A stretch of 64,000 bases of DNA, from the NCBI GenBank assembly GCA_023512835.1, contig CM042088.1:6998078-7062077 (forward strand), in the 5' to 3' direction. Shown piece by piece: positions 21,807-33,502 of the stretch; position 1 is the first letter of the stretch, and each line of letters begins with the position of its first letter. The notes under the pieces are model-generated. The model had not been told where the DNA came from. It saw only the letters and a program-made list of their open reading frames with translations, and did no database searches. Position numbers and translations under genes: made by a program. This stretch comes from Taxillus chinensis. Its lineage: Eukaryota > Streptophyta > Magnoliopsida > Santalales > Loranthaceae.

Positions 21807-24502
21807 TTAAGGTACATAAGGCCTACTATACTTGAAGATCATCGTTGCAGCCTTCTCTCTAAGCTCCATTGTCTGCTCCATTGTGTAGGCTTGGATGCTA
21901 TTCCAGTTTTTATCCACCATGACAGACAAAGGCTCTGCAATTATCTCTATCAGGCTGTTATGGCACTAGCTTCTTACCCTGGACCGTCGCCTTCAGCTTT
22001 TCAGTTGGACCCAACGGAGTCAGGCCCCTTTCTTCATAAAGCCCCGATTGCTTTACGGCTTCCATCAGATGAATACACAGTGGCTCAAATTGATTCCTTC
22101 TAACATTCTGCTCCACAATTTGATGGGAATCAATTAGGATCAGCTGCTTGGACGGAATCATAAAGACAACCAGCATGAAGTGCGGCGTCATGACCCGGTA
22201 TGGAATGAGGACAGATTTGAAGAGTCTTCTAGGGAGTGCTATCCTCAGCAGTTTCGTTAATGAAGGTCTGAATATCGACTAAGTCTGGAAGATACGCTTC
22301 ATTCCAACAAGGCAAGATATTAAACATGTGCCTGTCCATGTATAGGGACGAAAACAGCCTTATCTCCATCTTAACTGCCCAAGAGAAGTTGTCTATGTCT
22401 TCTACGGTAAGCAAACCCGTCTCAGAATAAATAGTCCTTATGTCTTGAGGAGAGAAGGGGTACAACTCAGATAGACATCTTCGCTCAGCATTTGACGCGA
22501 CATACCTGGCCATAGCATTAAAAACACTTACATCCTCATCAAGAGGATCAAGATCCGCGTATGATGGGAGGAAGGTGTCAGCCGCTGCAGATGGAGAGGT
22601 CGAAGGAGGAGCTGCACTAGAGGAGCTGGGCTGAGAGAAGCGGGTGCGTTTGGGGATGGTAACTCCTGGAAGCAGTGAGGATGCAGACCGCTTTTCAGCA
22701 CGAGATGGGGAAGGTGCAGGAGGATCAGATGACACTTTCTCCCCCGGTTAGGCAGATAGGCGAGGTACGGGAGGAGGACGAGCCATTTTGTCGGCCAAGT
22801 CCGCAAAAGACGTGGACAGGGAGTGGATGGAAGAGGCGACAAGGTCCATCTTTTGCTCAAAGGAGGTGGAAGAGTCGGTTAAGGCGGAGAGGAGTTGGGC
22901 ACCGAGGGCATCAACCTTAGCGGCGATGGCGGAAATTTTGGCGGTTTGGGCTTGGGCGTGATGGTCCAACTGAGCAGACAGCACAGCATCGGAGTGAACC
23001 GTGCCAAATGAGGCACGTCCAAGTGCCAACTCCGGAGCTTTGGAGGACTCCTCGGCAGGAATAGGTGCAGGTGTGCGCTAGGCAGAGGAGTTAGCAGGAG
23101 TAGAAGGGACATCAGCAGCAGCAGCAGAGGGGGCATCCGTAGCATCAGAGGTTTCCGGAGTAGCAGAGCCACTTTGACGAGTGAGGTCAATAACAGGGAT
23201 GGCACCTGCAGGAGAGGCGGACCGAGCCTCAACAGGGGAGGGAACCCGTGCGTCAGCGGCCTTTCCGGAGGAGACAGCGAAGGGAACGTCCGGAACGTGA
23301 ACAGGCGTAAGAAAGCCATGGTCCATATTCCAGACGATCATATCCTCGGGGGTGCGGGTGTGTTTGACATAAAACACCTTGATTTTGTTGTCGGGGATGG
23401 AGGCAGTGCAGGAGAGGCTAAAACGGAACCATAGGTCCGTTAAGGTGTCGGCGGAGAGATGGTCAAGGTAGTCTTGGGGTTGAGGTAGGGGAGGCATAAG
23501 AGCTTCTGGAAGAGATTCTGGGACATCAGCAATGGCAGTATCAACCGCAGCAGCAACAGCGGAAGTGGAGGGAGTGGGGACATCCACAACAGAAGGAGAT
23601 GGGGAAACAGCCTTAGGTAAACTGGGCTGTGAAGGTCCCGCAAGCTTAGAGGGGTCAGCACAGATGCTGTGCTGTGAGGCTCGAGAGATGGAAGGGGCAG
23701 CAACGAACCGAATCCGGGTGGACTAGTGAGCAGAGCTGACTTCGGGGGCACGGCTGTCGGAGGGGTCACCAACCGAGCTGCCTTGTTGTTCCGAGGTAGG
23801 AAGAAGGCAGAGAGCGGCAGAGGGATCGCGGGCCATCATGTTCCCATCAGGCGTCAGGTGGCGAAGATAATAAGCCTGAGGGAAAGGGATAGCATCATAT
23901 CAGGCAAAATGGTCCGGATGTAGATGCCAGAAGACAGCGCTGAGTATCCGCCCAAAAGAATGGTTCTTTGGACCGTTCTTCAGTAGTCGGAACAAGAATG
24001 TCCCCCAGTCCATCAGGAGATGATCAAAGACATCGTACATAGCCAATAGAAGGTTGTACAGGACGGAGTCCAGAGCAGTGGTACGAGCCAACAGGCAGCG
24101 GCTCAATATGGTCGCCATACATCGGTAGTGACCTTGGAAAGACTTCATTTTATACTCCTTCGCTTTATAGGAGCAGCCCATGGAAGCAGCCATTGTCTTA
24201 GCATCCGGGCGCTGAGGATCACTAGGAGGTAGATTGAGAGCAGCGCGGAGGACGTCAGGGGTGATCAAGATGGATTCACCGCGGACGTAGGATATAATGG
24301 AGCCGGTGGTGCAGCGGATCCGTTGGTAGAACTCAAGAATGTCTTCAATAAGAAGATCAACAGGATTGGAGATCAGGTTCAGGATATGAGAGGCTTCCAG
24401 GAGTGGGCGGAGTTCCAGAAACCATGCCAGAGGATTGGAGACAGCACACCAATCAACCAGATGACTGGGGTTAACACCGGAAAGAGAAGTTTTGGGTGCC
24501 AT
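21807..24502 (-). pseudogene. Extra retrotransposon ORF with Ulp1-like protease domain, copy 3 (E2)
   Basis: Starts MAPKTSLSGVNPSHLVDW at 24502. The N-terminal domain (to about 23900) is intact: LEFYQRI, SYVRGESILITPDVL, MAASMGCSYKAKEYK, ILSRCLLARTTALDSVLYN. An in-frame TGA at 23900-23902 ends it. Then come the linker with DYLDHLSADTLTDLWFRFSL, a coiled coil (about 23010-22780), a KPGEKVSS-like stretch and PKRTRF (about 22640). The C48 domain runs from about 22460. It shows TPHFML (His) and LIDSHQ (Asp), then a TAA at 21958-21960 just before the Gln-Cys motif, which still reads QPDRDNC. A deletion near 21935 removes the stretch after the Cys. Upstream is a duplicated TATA-bearing 33-bp repeat. 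Confidence 0.77.
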
Positions 24503-24602
24503 TTGAGCGAAAGATTGAGAGGAGAAGGAGGCGAGGTCTTGGGGATTGAAGGAGCGATGAGGGTTTTAGGCATTTGGAAAATGTAAAACTCGCACTGCGC
24601 AG

Positions 24603-24666
24603 GAATGTCCAGGATATATAAGACCGAGTCCGCGAATGTCCAGGATATATAAGACTGAGTCCGCAA
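24603..24666 (-). promoter_or_regulatory. Tandem ~33-bp repeat with TATA box upstream of the extra ORF (E2)
   Basis: Two copies of a unit containing GGACTCGGTCTTATATATCC (minus strand) lie about 110-165 bp before ATG 24502. Copy 1 has a single related unit with CTTATATG at 5434-5441. The position suggests a private promoter for the extra ORF. This is inferred from sequence only. Confidence 0.45.
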
Positions 24667-25488
24667 ATGTCAACGGGTCTAGGGATTAAGCGAGTAGAAT
24701 AGTGAACCGCTTGACAGGCTGATGTCATTAGTCTTGATAGCGGTGCGCCTCCGGATATAGAGATAACGTGGAGACAGCATGACCACCGAATGATAACAGC
24801 TATTTGCCTTCTTTGGGAAGTGTGTGCATCCCGAGACATGCATTTAATAGACCATCATGATTCCTCCTCAAAAGCATGCGATATATAATAAGACATGGAT
24901 TATCACTATTCGAGAGTTCCAAGAGTCTGGAGGAAAGAACCGATGACCATCCGAAGTATATGATATCCGAGATAAGATCATCCGAATGAAAAGTAGACCG
25001 TGTCCGGAGAAACAGAGTGCGGTAAGAGAGAAGTAGATTCCTTTGCTGTCGTGAAGTCGAAGAGAAGAGAAGTACCACAACACTTCAAATCCGAGACTAT
25101 AGACAAGATATATCGATAAAGGTGCAAAGAGAATCTGAACCTGTAGCTTCATGAAAATAAACTAACAGAACAGGAAGCTGTACAGGAAGGGATTAGTACG
25201 GATATGAACAAATAGTCAATGGAAGAGCAACATAATCCGAACTAATGAGTAACAGAACTTAATGCATTGAAAAAGAATGTAATAGACACATACATACAAG
25301 AGATTGATCATTGATACTTAATCAAGGCATATGTCAGATAATAATCACACAAGTTCATATTGATCAACATAGCGAAACCTTCCTGCTGAACGACGTAGCT
25401 AAGATTAATTAAAAATCATATGATTTTCCCAAATTAGGATTCATGAGTGAAACTGGAGAAATGAACACATGTCAAAAGCAGGCAGATG

Positions 25489-26193
25489 ATTATCCGATTA
25501 AAATGCACAGTTGAAGAAAGAAAAACATCCTTGCATGCCACAATTTTTATTCAACAATGCATGTCCAGTTAGATCCGGAAGTAAAAGTTTAGAAGAAAGA
25601 GCATCCGAGACATATTAGGGGATCATTACAAAGGTTTCTCCCCCTTAGATCATGCGATCCTCTTAGTGATAGACTCCCCCTCAGATAGACAGTCAGGAAA
25701 GAGGTCACGAGACATATACGGGGGGTATTACTTGGATAATAAATAAGCATTTTCTCCCCCGTAGATCATGCGATCCTCTCGATGGTCATTACCTGTTAAA
25801 GAATTTAGATCACGAAACCACACTGTCTACCCATTAGGAAATGACACTTCAAGAGCTAATCAGACTGCGACTGTGAGTACTGTGAGAACAACCACCAATC
25901 ATTCCGAGCTAGCCCATTTCATTTCTGCAACCATATACGTTAATAGAGCAATTAATATGAAACAACATTCGTCATGTGGTGATGTGTGGAGATTAAAATC
26001 ATGAAATCCTAAAGAGGTTATTCATATATGTTTTAATTATGTTGGCTTTAATGACTTCAGTCGGGAAACACAAGCATCCTCCTATAATGAACATATGAGA
26101 AAATTATCAGAAACAAAATGCATGACACAAGTACAAATAATCAGCATGAGAAACAGTTGGTGTCAAATGTGCATTATAAATGCAATGCAAGTT
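25489..26193. repeat. 705-bp duplicated segment, left copy
   Basis: Matches 37704-38408 over its full 705-bp length with roughly 15 visible differences. The two copies flank an LTR. Confidence 0.85.
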
Positions 26194-27075
26194 AAGGGGG
26201 GGGGGGGGAATAGGCTCTTATCGAAACTCTTTTGATCTCTTATGGCACTACACTAATCTAGTCAAGTGATAGAATCACTGCGGAAGATAACCAGATAGTG
26301 GAAGTATTTTGTTTTATTATCAAGAGATAAATACAACAAAATAGAAGCAAGACTCTCTTACACTCTGTTTACAAAGGGATTCACACACTAGCCTAGATTA
26401 TTTCTTTGAGCTCTTGTGCATACACAGGTTATTCAGGCTCGTTCGCACACATACACACTACTTTTCATAAATGTACAAGTATGAATATTTATACACACAT
26501 TCCTAAGAGACAACCTTGGAACTTGTAGTTCCGGAATGCGTTCAGCACTAACTATTCCTCGATAATCTCTCTGCCTTGACTGCTGCGGTTTGTGGAGCTC
26601 AAGATCTTGGGTTTGAAGAGTATAAGTGCCTTTGTGAGTTCCCAAATATACTTAAGGTTGTGTCCACATATCTGGGTGATCCACGTGTAAGATTCTCCAG
26701 GTTCTCAATGAGTTTGTCTTACATCGGGACGCCACGAGCTGATAGCCTTAAATGCGGTGAATTGAACTAGCATCTTCTTGGTCCGGTGTAATTTTCCTTA
26801 TTCCGTTGCTAATGAAGCTCGGAACCTTACTCCGTGTCAGTGGTTGCTTACTCCGTATCTATTTGGTACTGGAATCCTTAGTCCGTGTTAGCGCTTCCTT
26901 ACTCCGCATGTAAGTTCCTTACTCCGTATGTAAGTTCCTTACTCCGAATGTAAGTTCCTTACTCCGAATGTAAGTTCCTTACTCCGGGCGAGTCTAAGGG
27001 ATCTGAGTGCTTACTCCGTACTAGCGCTTCCTTACTCCGTATGTAAGTTCCTTACTCCGTCCGTAAGTTCCTTAC
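26194..27075 (-). repeat. Copia family LTR, 3' part (split by a gypsy insertion)
   Basis: From aataggctcttatcgaaactc rightward it matches the LTR of E2. The outer ~20 bp (GGGACCAACA end) are missing and replaced by a 13-base G run at 26196-26208. TATA box (minus) 26486-26493. The CGGAGTAAGGA array runs from about 26800 to the gypsy insertion; the LTR continues at 37235. Confidence 0.82.
26486..26493 (-). promoter_or_regulatory. LTR TATA box (split LTR)
   Basis: TATAAATA on the minus strand, homologous to 20571-20578. Confidence 0.5.
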
Positions 27076-27667
27076 TGTCACGCCCCAATTTCCTTACACC
27101 TGGAAACGGTTAGTGACTGCCCATGCCTGCACCCGAAGGGTCAAGGGGTTGGTGCAAGCACCTAGGCTGGACTTATACAACGGGTGCTGTCCCAATACTA
27201 CACATCCGGGCTAACATGTCAAAGGACATGCCCCTAATTTCAAACCATACACACAATCATCATCCAGTCAAAATAACATATCACAGTTTACTTCACTTCA
27301 AAGAGGTCTCAAGTCCATTACAACTCAAATGGGGGAAAAGCTCCCAATTAAACCCACAATACCAAATTCAGTTTACAAAATAGCTCAAACCAAAATAGAA
27401 AGCCAAAGATACATTAACAATCAAATAAGGAGGGTCCCATAGCCTCTATGGCCAATCACCTCGGCTCTGTCACCTATCGCCGGCTAGACCCTGCAAAGTG
27501 AACAATTCAAAGGAGGGGTGAGCAAACCACGGCTCAGTAGGGATCAAGTCTCCCCGGGCCCATCCTACACTACTGGAATGCATGTTTAGTGGATGCTTGT
27601 GCTAGTGTAGTGAACTAGTTGAAACCACACACAAAAACCATCAAACACATCCCATATTTAGAGAGAG

Positions 27668-27826
27668 AGGTTCCAGAGATATAACAGTCCCATACTCAAG
27701 GCTCCAGTCTAGTGATTGTCCCGTATCCAAGGCTCCAGTCCAATGACTGTCCCGTAACTAAAAGGGTTCCAGCTTGGCAGCTGTCTCGTGGATCAAAGGC
27801 TCCAGCTCAACAGCTATCCCGTAGCA
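27668..27826. repeat. Tandem ~32-bp units in the A1 LTR
   Basis: Four to five diverged copies with GGCTCCAGTC and TGTCCCGTA words. The same array is at about 35501-35660 in the other LTR. Confidence 0.75.
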
Positions 27827-28163
27827 TACAACATTTAGCACTTAAACAAAACTCAGTGAAATGCAATCACATAACTCAGCACAAGGTGCCCAGCAGGCAT
27901 AATTTATTTCAATACAAGATGCTCAACAGGCATAATACAACTCAACACGTATTAATATGATTTACAATGCACTCAGTTCATGTAGTGCAACCACAATCTC
28001 GGGAACATTCACAGATACGCTTTCTTTTCCTATATCAGTGTTCATTAACCGTTCTGGTAAGTTTTTAGGTAAATTAACTCCGGGATTTCATGCCAATTAC
28101 ATTATTTTCCACTCAAGAACCTTCTGGCTAAATGGGGAAGCCAGTGGAGGCAAAATAAGGGGG

Positions 28164-28393
28164 TGCACGTCATATGGGTCATATGACGTGCAGAGGGATG
28201 TTTGGCTCCCTGTCCTCTACACAACTCCAGGAATATTGGGGTAAAATTTCAAACCAATTGGGCTTGCACGTGAAATGGGCTTTTCACGTGCACAAGGGTT
28301 TTTGGCTCCCTGCTTTCTACACCTTTCAGGGAAGCCTGGGTAAAATTTCAGACCAAATTGGCTTTGCACGTGAAATGGGCTTTTCACGTGCAA
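28164..28393. repeat. Three hairpins spaced ~100 bp in the A1 3' LTR
   Basis: Perfect inverted repeats: TGCACGTCATATG / CATATGACGTGCA (28164-28176, 28180-28192); TGCACGTGAAA / TTTCACGTGCA (28265-28275, 28282-28292); TTGCACGTGAAA / TTTCACGTGCAA (28364-28375, 28382-28393). Between them lie ~100-bp direct repeats containing TTTGGCTCCCTG and GTAAAATTTCA. Confidence 0.9.
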
Positions 28394-29391
28394 TATGGTG
28401 TGCAGCCATATTTTGCACAGAGACCTTTGTTTTGTTGTTTTAACCACTTTTCTCTAAAGGACCTCTCTCGAATTATGTTTAGATTGTGGGTTATTAGACT
28501 TGAAAGTTAGGGTACATAGCCTGGTTTCAACTCCAGCTATGTCCCTCATATCGACCTACCCATCCAGACCATCCCAGATTATTTTATTCACTTTTAATTA
28601 TCCAGATATACTGAAACCTCACAATCAAGCATCATATTAGTTTATGTGGGGGCATAAACTCAGCATCAACATGAATAGGACCATAACAGATCCGTACCCA
28701 GCAAACTCAATAATCGCAACAAAGGCTATAAACCCAAAATTCTCAATACACATCAGAGGCTATAAACCCAAAATTTTCAGAAGGCATGAATATGAACACG
28801 AATTCCCTACCTCAAAATCAGAGAATACAACTGGTCGTTCTATTCTAGCAATCACGTCTCTGGGCTCTCGTCCACTGCAGAAATCCTTGGATCGCCGGCC
28901 TAGGATCGTCCTCGCCGTCTCAGGCCGTCTCCCTCTTTCCGGCAGTCTCCCTCTCTGCCTTGTCTCTCTCTATCTCTCTCTCAAGGGGTGACGGCTGCTA
29001 GGGTTTTGGAATGAGATCCCCAAAGTTTGAACCCTTTTTCCTTTATATATTTTCCCTCATAATCAAAACGATGTAGTTTTGATTAATTTTAAAGCCCAGC
29101 ATCTATAAGCCCAAAGGCCAAGGTTTTCTAATCCACTTCATTAAGCTCTACAGCCCAACAATTAAGCCCAAATCATATTTTAAATAAAACTCTCAAATAT
29201 ATTAATTTGGGATATTTTAATTTATGTGAAATTCCCAAAATACCCCTTAGGGCCTCGAACTCCGAATCGAGCCCAAGCATAGTCAAAATTCTCCATTTGA
29301 CAAGCACATCACTGTGCTAATGTTCACTCTCTAAAGCAAGGCCTCTTACTCAAGGCTAACTCCAAGAACCCCTCAAATACGGGTCCTTACA

Positions 29392-29404
29392 TCCTCTCCC
29401 CCTT
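29392..29404 (-). promoter_or_regulatory. Polypurine tract of A1
   Basis: Minus strand AAGGGGGAGAGGA directly before the 3' LTR start TGTAAGGACC. Confidence 0.85.
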
Positions 29405-29563
29405 AAAGACTTTTCGTCCCCGAAAAGAAAGCTGGGGTTGAAAGGAAACCACAACCACAATTAATGCACCCAATACATAACAGCAAAATAATTTATCAGC
29501 ACCCATGTAACAGCAAAAGAAAATTAGTACCAATAGTACCTGATGTTTATGTCTTCCTCCCCT

Positions 29564-30124
29564 CCTTCAGGGTTGTTCGTCCTCGAACAGATCAGGGTAG
29601 TGAGCACGCATCTCAGTCTCACGTTCCCAAGTCTCTTCCTCCATACCTCGGTGTTACCACAACACCCGAACCAGTGGGATAGTCTTTCCTCGGAGCTGCT
29701 TCTCGCGCCTATCCAAAATACAGATTGGGGCCTCAATAACTGTCATATCTTCCTCAATATCCAGATTACTCCAATCCAGTACATGTGTGGGATCTGGATG
29801 ATATGCCCGTAACTGGGATACATGGAAAACATTGTGAACTCTGCTCAAACTAGGTGGTAAGGCCAACCTATAAGCAACAGGTCCAACTCTACTCAAAATC
29901 TCAAACGGTCTAATGTATCTTGGAGATAACTTGGATCCCTTTCTAAATCTTTTATGTCCCTTCCGTGGAGAAACACGAAGGAACACATGATCTCCAACCA
30001 AAAACTCTAATGGTCGGCGTCTGTGGTCCGCATAGGACTTATGTCGACTCTGAGCTGTAAGAAGGCGCTGCCTAATCAGCTGGACCTTGGCCGTAGCCTC
30101 CTGGACCAATTGGGGTCCCAACAT
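29564..30124 (-). pseudogene. pol: Integrase C-terminus and truncated chromodomain (A1)
   Basis: Reads GDHVFLRVSPRKGHKRF, RPFEILSRVGPVAYRLALP and HNVFHVSQLR, the GPY/F module. Next come PICILDRREKQLRGKTIPLV and RVLW, the start of a chromodomain, where a stop (29654) and shift break the frame. The following bases still encode a Tekay-like tail in other frames. Chromodomains target integration to heterochromatin. Confidence 0.85.
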
Positions 30125-31062
30125 GGCTGCTTCTCCAGCCTCTGCCCAACATAATGGAGACCGACATGGTCTACCATACAGTGCCTCAAACGGGGCCTCC
30201 CAATAGAAGCTTAATAGCTATTATTATAGGCAAACTCTACCAGAGGAAGGTGAGAAGCCCACGATCCTCCAAAATCGAGCACACAAGCTCTCAACAGATC
30301 TTCTAGTGTTTGAATGGTCCTCTCTGACTGGCCATCAGTCTCGGGGTGATAAGCCGTACTCAGATTGAGTCGTGTCCCCAAGGCTTCTTGTAAGCCACTC
30401 CAAAATCGTGAGGTGAACCGTGCATCTCTGTCTGAAACGATAGACACGGGTACCCCATGCAATCTGACAATTTCGTTGATATACAACTGGCTTAAGGTGC
30501 CAATGGAGTCTCGCTCCCGAATAGCTAAGAAATGGGCTGATTTTGTCAAACGATCTACAATGACCCATATCATGTCCTTCCGGCCAGAGGTGGTGGGAAG
30601 TCCTGTCACGAAGTCCATGGTAATGTGTTCCCACTTCCACTCAGCCACAGGTAAGGGCTTCAATTGACCCGCAGGTCATTGGTGCTCTGCCTTGACTTGC
30701 TGACAAGTGAGGCACCTGGAAACAAATTCCGTTACGCTCTTCTTCAGTCCCGGCCACCAGAACTGTGCTCTCACGGCATGATACATCTTTGTCCCCCCTG
30801 GGTGTACAACCAAACGGGAATGATGAAATTCCCTCATCAAATCCTCTTGAAGGAAGGGTGGAACTATCAAATGCCCCTGAAACCTCAACTCGTGTTCAGC
30901 TCCTTCTGTCCATTCTTCGGACAGCTCACCGGCCTCTATCTGGGCCCGGATTACCTCACAGTCCACGTCTCCCAACTGTCCATCACGGACACGTTGGTAT
31001 AATTCTGGCATCACAGTGATAGGGCACAGGGCTGCTTTCCCACTGCTAAGATCAGGCTGCAC
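30125..31062 (-). pseudogene. pol: Integrase (A1)
   Basis: H2C2 zinc-binding part with REFHHSRLVVHPGGTKMYH and CLTCQQVK (31062-30676), then the core with [13 protein letters not shown] (first D), [16 protein letters not shown] (second D) and [17 protein letters not shown] (E). A stop at about 30674 and a frameshift after 30211 break the frame. Confidence 0.9.
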
Positions 31063-31828
31063 AAGAATGCGCTAGTCGTTCTATCATTTTCCATTCTCTA
31101 ATGGAAACCTCAGCTTTGCCCTTTCTACTTAGCGCGTCAGCAACAACATTCCCTTTTCCGGGTGTATAGGAGAGTGTGAAATCGAACATCTACAGGTACT
31201 CTACCCATCTCCTCTGCCTCAGGTTCAGGTCTCTCTGGGTGAAAATATATTGCAGGCTTTTGTGGTCCGTGTACACCACAAATTTCTCCCCCAACAAATA
31301 GTGTTGCCACGACTTTAAGGCAAAAATCACTGCTGCTAACTCCAGGTCGTGTGTTGGGTAATTTTGCTCGTGAGGCTTCAGCTGTCGTGAGCCATAAGCT
31401 ATGACTTTGCATTCTTGCATCAGAACACACCCCAGTCCAACTCGGGACGCATCACAATATACCTCATAAGGCACTCCCTCTTGTGGTAGACTCAACACAG
31501 GTGCAGTGGTCAGCTAAGTTTTCAATTCCTTGAAAGCTTTCTGACACTTGTCCGTCCACTCAAATTTGGCTCCTTTCCGTGTCAGGGCTGTCATCGATGC
31601 TGCCAATCGTGAAAACCCTTCCACGAAGCGCCGGTAATATCCCGCCAGTCCCAAGAAACTACGGATCTCAAAGACATTAGTGGGCCTCTTCCAAGATGAT
31701 ACAGACTCAATCTTGGTTGGGTCCACTCTTACTCCTTCAGCAGATACCACGTGCCCAAGGAAATGCACCTCTCTCATCCAAAAGTCACACTTACTAAATT
31801 TAGCATATAACTGATGATTTCGTAGTGT
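31063..31828 (-). pseudogene. pol: RT thumb and RNase H (A1)
   Basis: Reads [15 protein letters not shown] and [17 protein letters not shown] (end of RT), then RNase H with [15 protein letters not shown], the catalytic D and E of [13 protein letters not shown], and [12 protein letters not shown]. Stops at 31829 and 31514 and a frameshift after 31190 interrupt it. Confidence 0.9.
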
Positions 31829-33502
31829 CTACAACACCACAGTCAGATGTTCCCCATGCTCCTCTCGGGTCTTAGAATATACGAGGATGTCATCAATGAA
31901 CACCACTACGAAGGAATCTAGATATGGGGCAAATACCTGGTTCATTAGATGCATAAACACTGCCGGTGCATTCGTAAGCCCAAAAGGCATCACTAGCCAC
32001 TCATAGTGCCCGTATCTGCACCTGAATGCAGTCTTAGGGATATCCTCCATCCTGACCCTCAGCTGATGGTACCCCGAACGGAGATCAATTTTCGAAAACC
32101 ACCGTGCTCCACTTAGTTGGTCGAATAAGTCATCAATCCTCGGTAACGGATATTTATTCTTTACCATCACTTGGTTCAGCTTCCGGTAGTCAATACAGAA
32201 TCTCAACGACCCGTCTGCCTTCTTAGCAAACAGTACTGGTGCACCCCAAGGTGATGTACTTGGGCGAATGAAGCCTTTATCTCCAAGCTCCTTTATTTGC
32301 TTTTGTAGCTCTCTGAATTCAGCAGGTCCCATCCGGTATGCCACTTGGGAGATAGGTCCCACCCCGGGTACCAGTTCAATTGTGAACTCAGTACTCCTGT
32401 GTGGAGGTAATTCCACTAACTCTCCAGGGAACACATCCTGGAAGTTCTCAACCACATCAGGCCACGCTCTTTTCTCTAAGTTACCTTCCTCCTCGAAGGT
32501 TAGAGTGGCAAGTCTATGGGTAATATTACCCCATAGCTCCCTCATTGGCCCTGCTCTCCTGGCATTCTTATCCCATTCACCCACTATAGTACAGGAAGTT
32601 CCTGTGGGTGTAGTAAACGACACTCGTCGTCTATAGCAGTCAATCTTAGCCTGAAAGGCCAACAACCAGTCCATTCCCAGAATCAAATCGAATGTCCCCA
32701 TGGGCATCACATAAAGATCAAATTGGAGTTCAACTTCTCCAATTGTAAGTACGCATTCACGACATATACGGTTTATTGTCACCGCTCCTCCCATAGGTGA
32801 CTCAACACACAGAGGCCTATCAGCCCTCACACAAACAAGTCCAAGGCCCTCAACCAAGGACTCCGCAATCAGGGAGCACGATGCTCCGGTATCAAATAGT
32901 ACAACAACTATAGTACGGGATAGTAAAATAGTACCTCGTACTACTGAAGACCCGGCTCCGTCTTCCTCGGAGGGTGATGGAAGATCCTCCCTCTCTGCGG
33001 GTGCTGAGGTAAGCGCGTATGCTCTGCCTTGACTCGCCCCAACACTTGCCTCTACAGCCTTCCCTTTAGCTCCAGCCTGGAGTCCACTTGGACGCCCCTC
33101 CGATCCTCCTTGTGTTTTGGCATAATTAGAACCGGCCTGACTGGGTTGCCACGAACGTGCTGGCCTCGGAGCTGGGGCTTGAGATTGGCTCCCTCCTTTG
33201 CCTCCTTGTGTCACACTTCCAGCTCCCCGACTGTTCCCCTTACTGAAACACACCGTTCTAAGGTGCCCTGTCTTCCCATAGCCATGACACGACAGGTGCT
33301 GTTTGGGGCACTCACGTTTCAGGTGTCCTGACTGGCCACAACAAGCACACTCTCTGGGAAAACTCACAGCTGAACCCCCCTGTCCTCCAAAACTACGGAA
33401 CCTCGGTAGAGCCATTGAAGCTTGGCCCCGGTCCTTAGGAAAAGTTCCACTCCCAGACTCAACCTTTTGTCTCTTGGAATCCCCTTGCTTGTCACGTCCA
33501 CT
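31829..33502 (-). pseudogene. pol: gag zinc knuckles, protease and RT N-terminal two thirds (A1)
   Basis: Zinc knuckle [12 protein letters not shown] at about 33345-33310 is complete. The second, [14 protein letters not shown], has Tyr in place of the second Cys. Aspartic protease [11 protein letters not shown] at about 32920-32880. RT begins [22 protein letters not shown], with [28 protein letters not shown] and the active site [11 protein letters not shown] near 31890. The long open frame (528 codons from 33415) stops at TAG 31829-31831. Confidence 0.92.

Larger units (their letters stand above)
20240..26193 (-). mobile_element. Copia family member E2: 3' LTR, Ulp1-type ORF and 3' region, no gag-pol
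   Basis: On the minus strand the order is 3' region (26193-24503), extra ORF (24502-21807), polypurine tract, LTR (21665-20240). Directly upstream, where pol is expected, the sequence runs into a G-run and another LTR of the family. E2 therefore lacks gag and pol, either by deletion or because it is a rearranged part of E1. Confidence 0.75.
24503..26193 (-). other. Non-coding 3' region with polypurine cluster (E2)
   Basis: Reverse homologue of 3880-5556. Polypurine motifs (as CTCCCCC on the plus strand) lie at 25638-25647, 25674-25684 and 25753-25762. The part 25489-26193 is repeated almost exactly at 37704-38408. No gene is seen. Confidence 0.75.
27076..29391 (-). repeat. 3' LTR of A1
   Basis: Plus-strand start TGTCACGCCCC, end GGGTCCTTACA. 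2316 bp. Contains ~32-bp tandem units of the CAAGGCTCCAGTC...CTGTCCCGTA type (27668-27826), three hairpin modules (28164-28393), and a CTAGGGTTTT leader-like motif near 28998-29007. Confidence 0.92.

Noticed and set aside
26833..27070. CGGAGTAAGG arrays as CRISPR-like or centromeric satellites
   Set aside because: Unit spacing is irregular, and the arrays always lie inside one copia LTR family.
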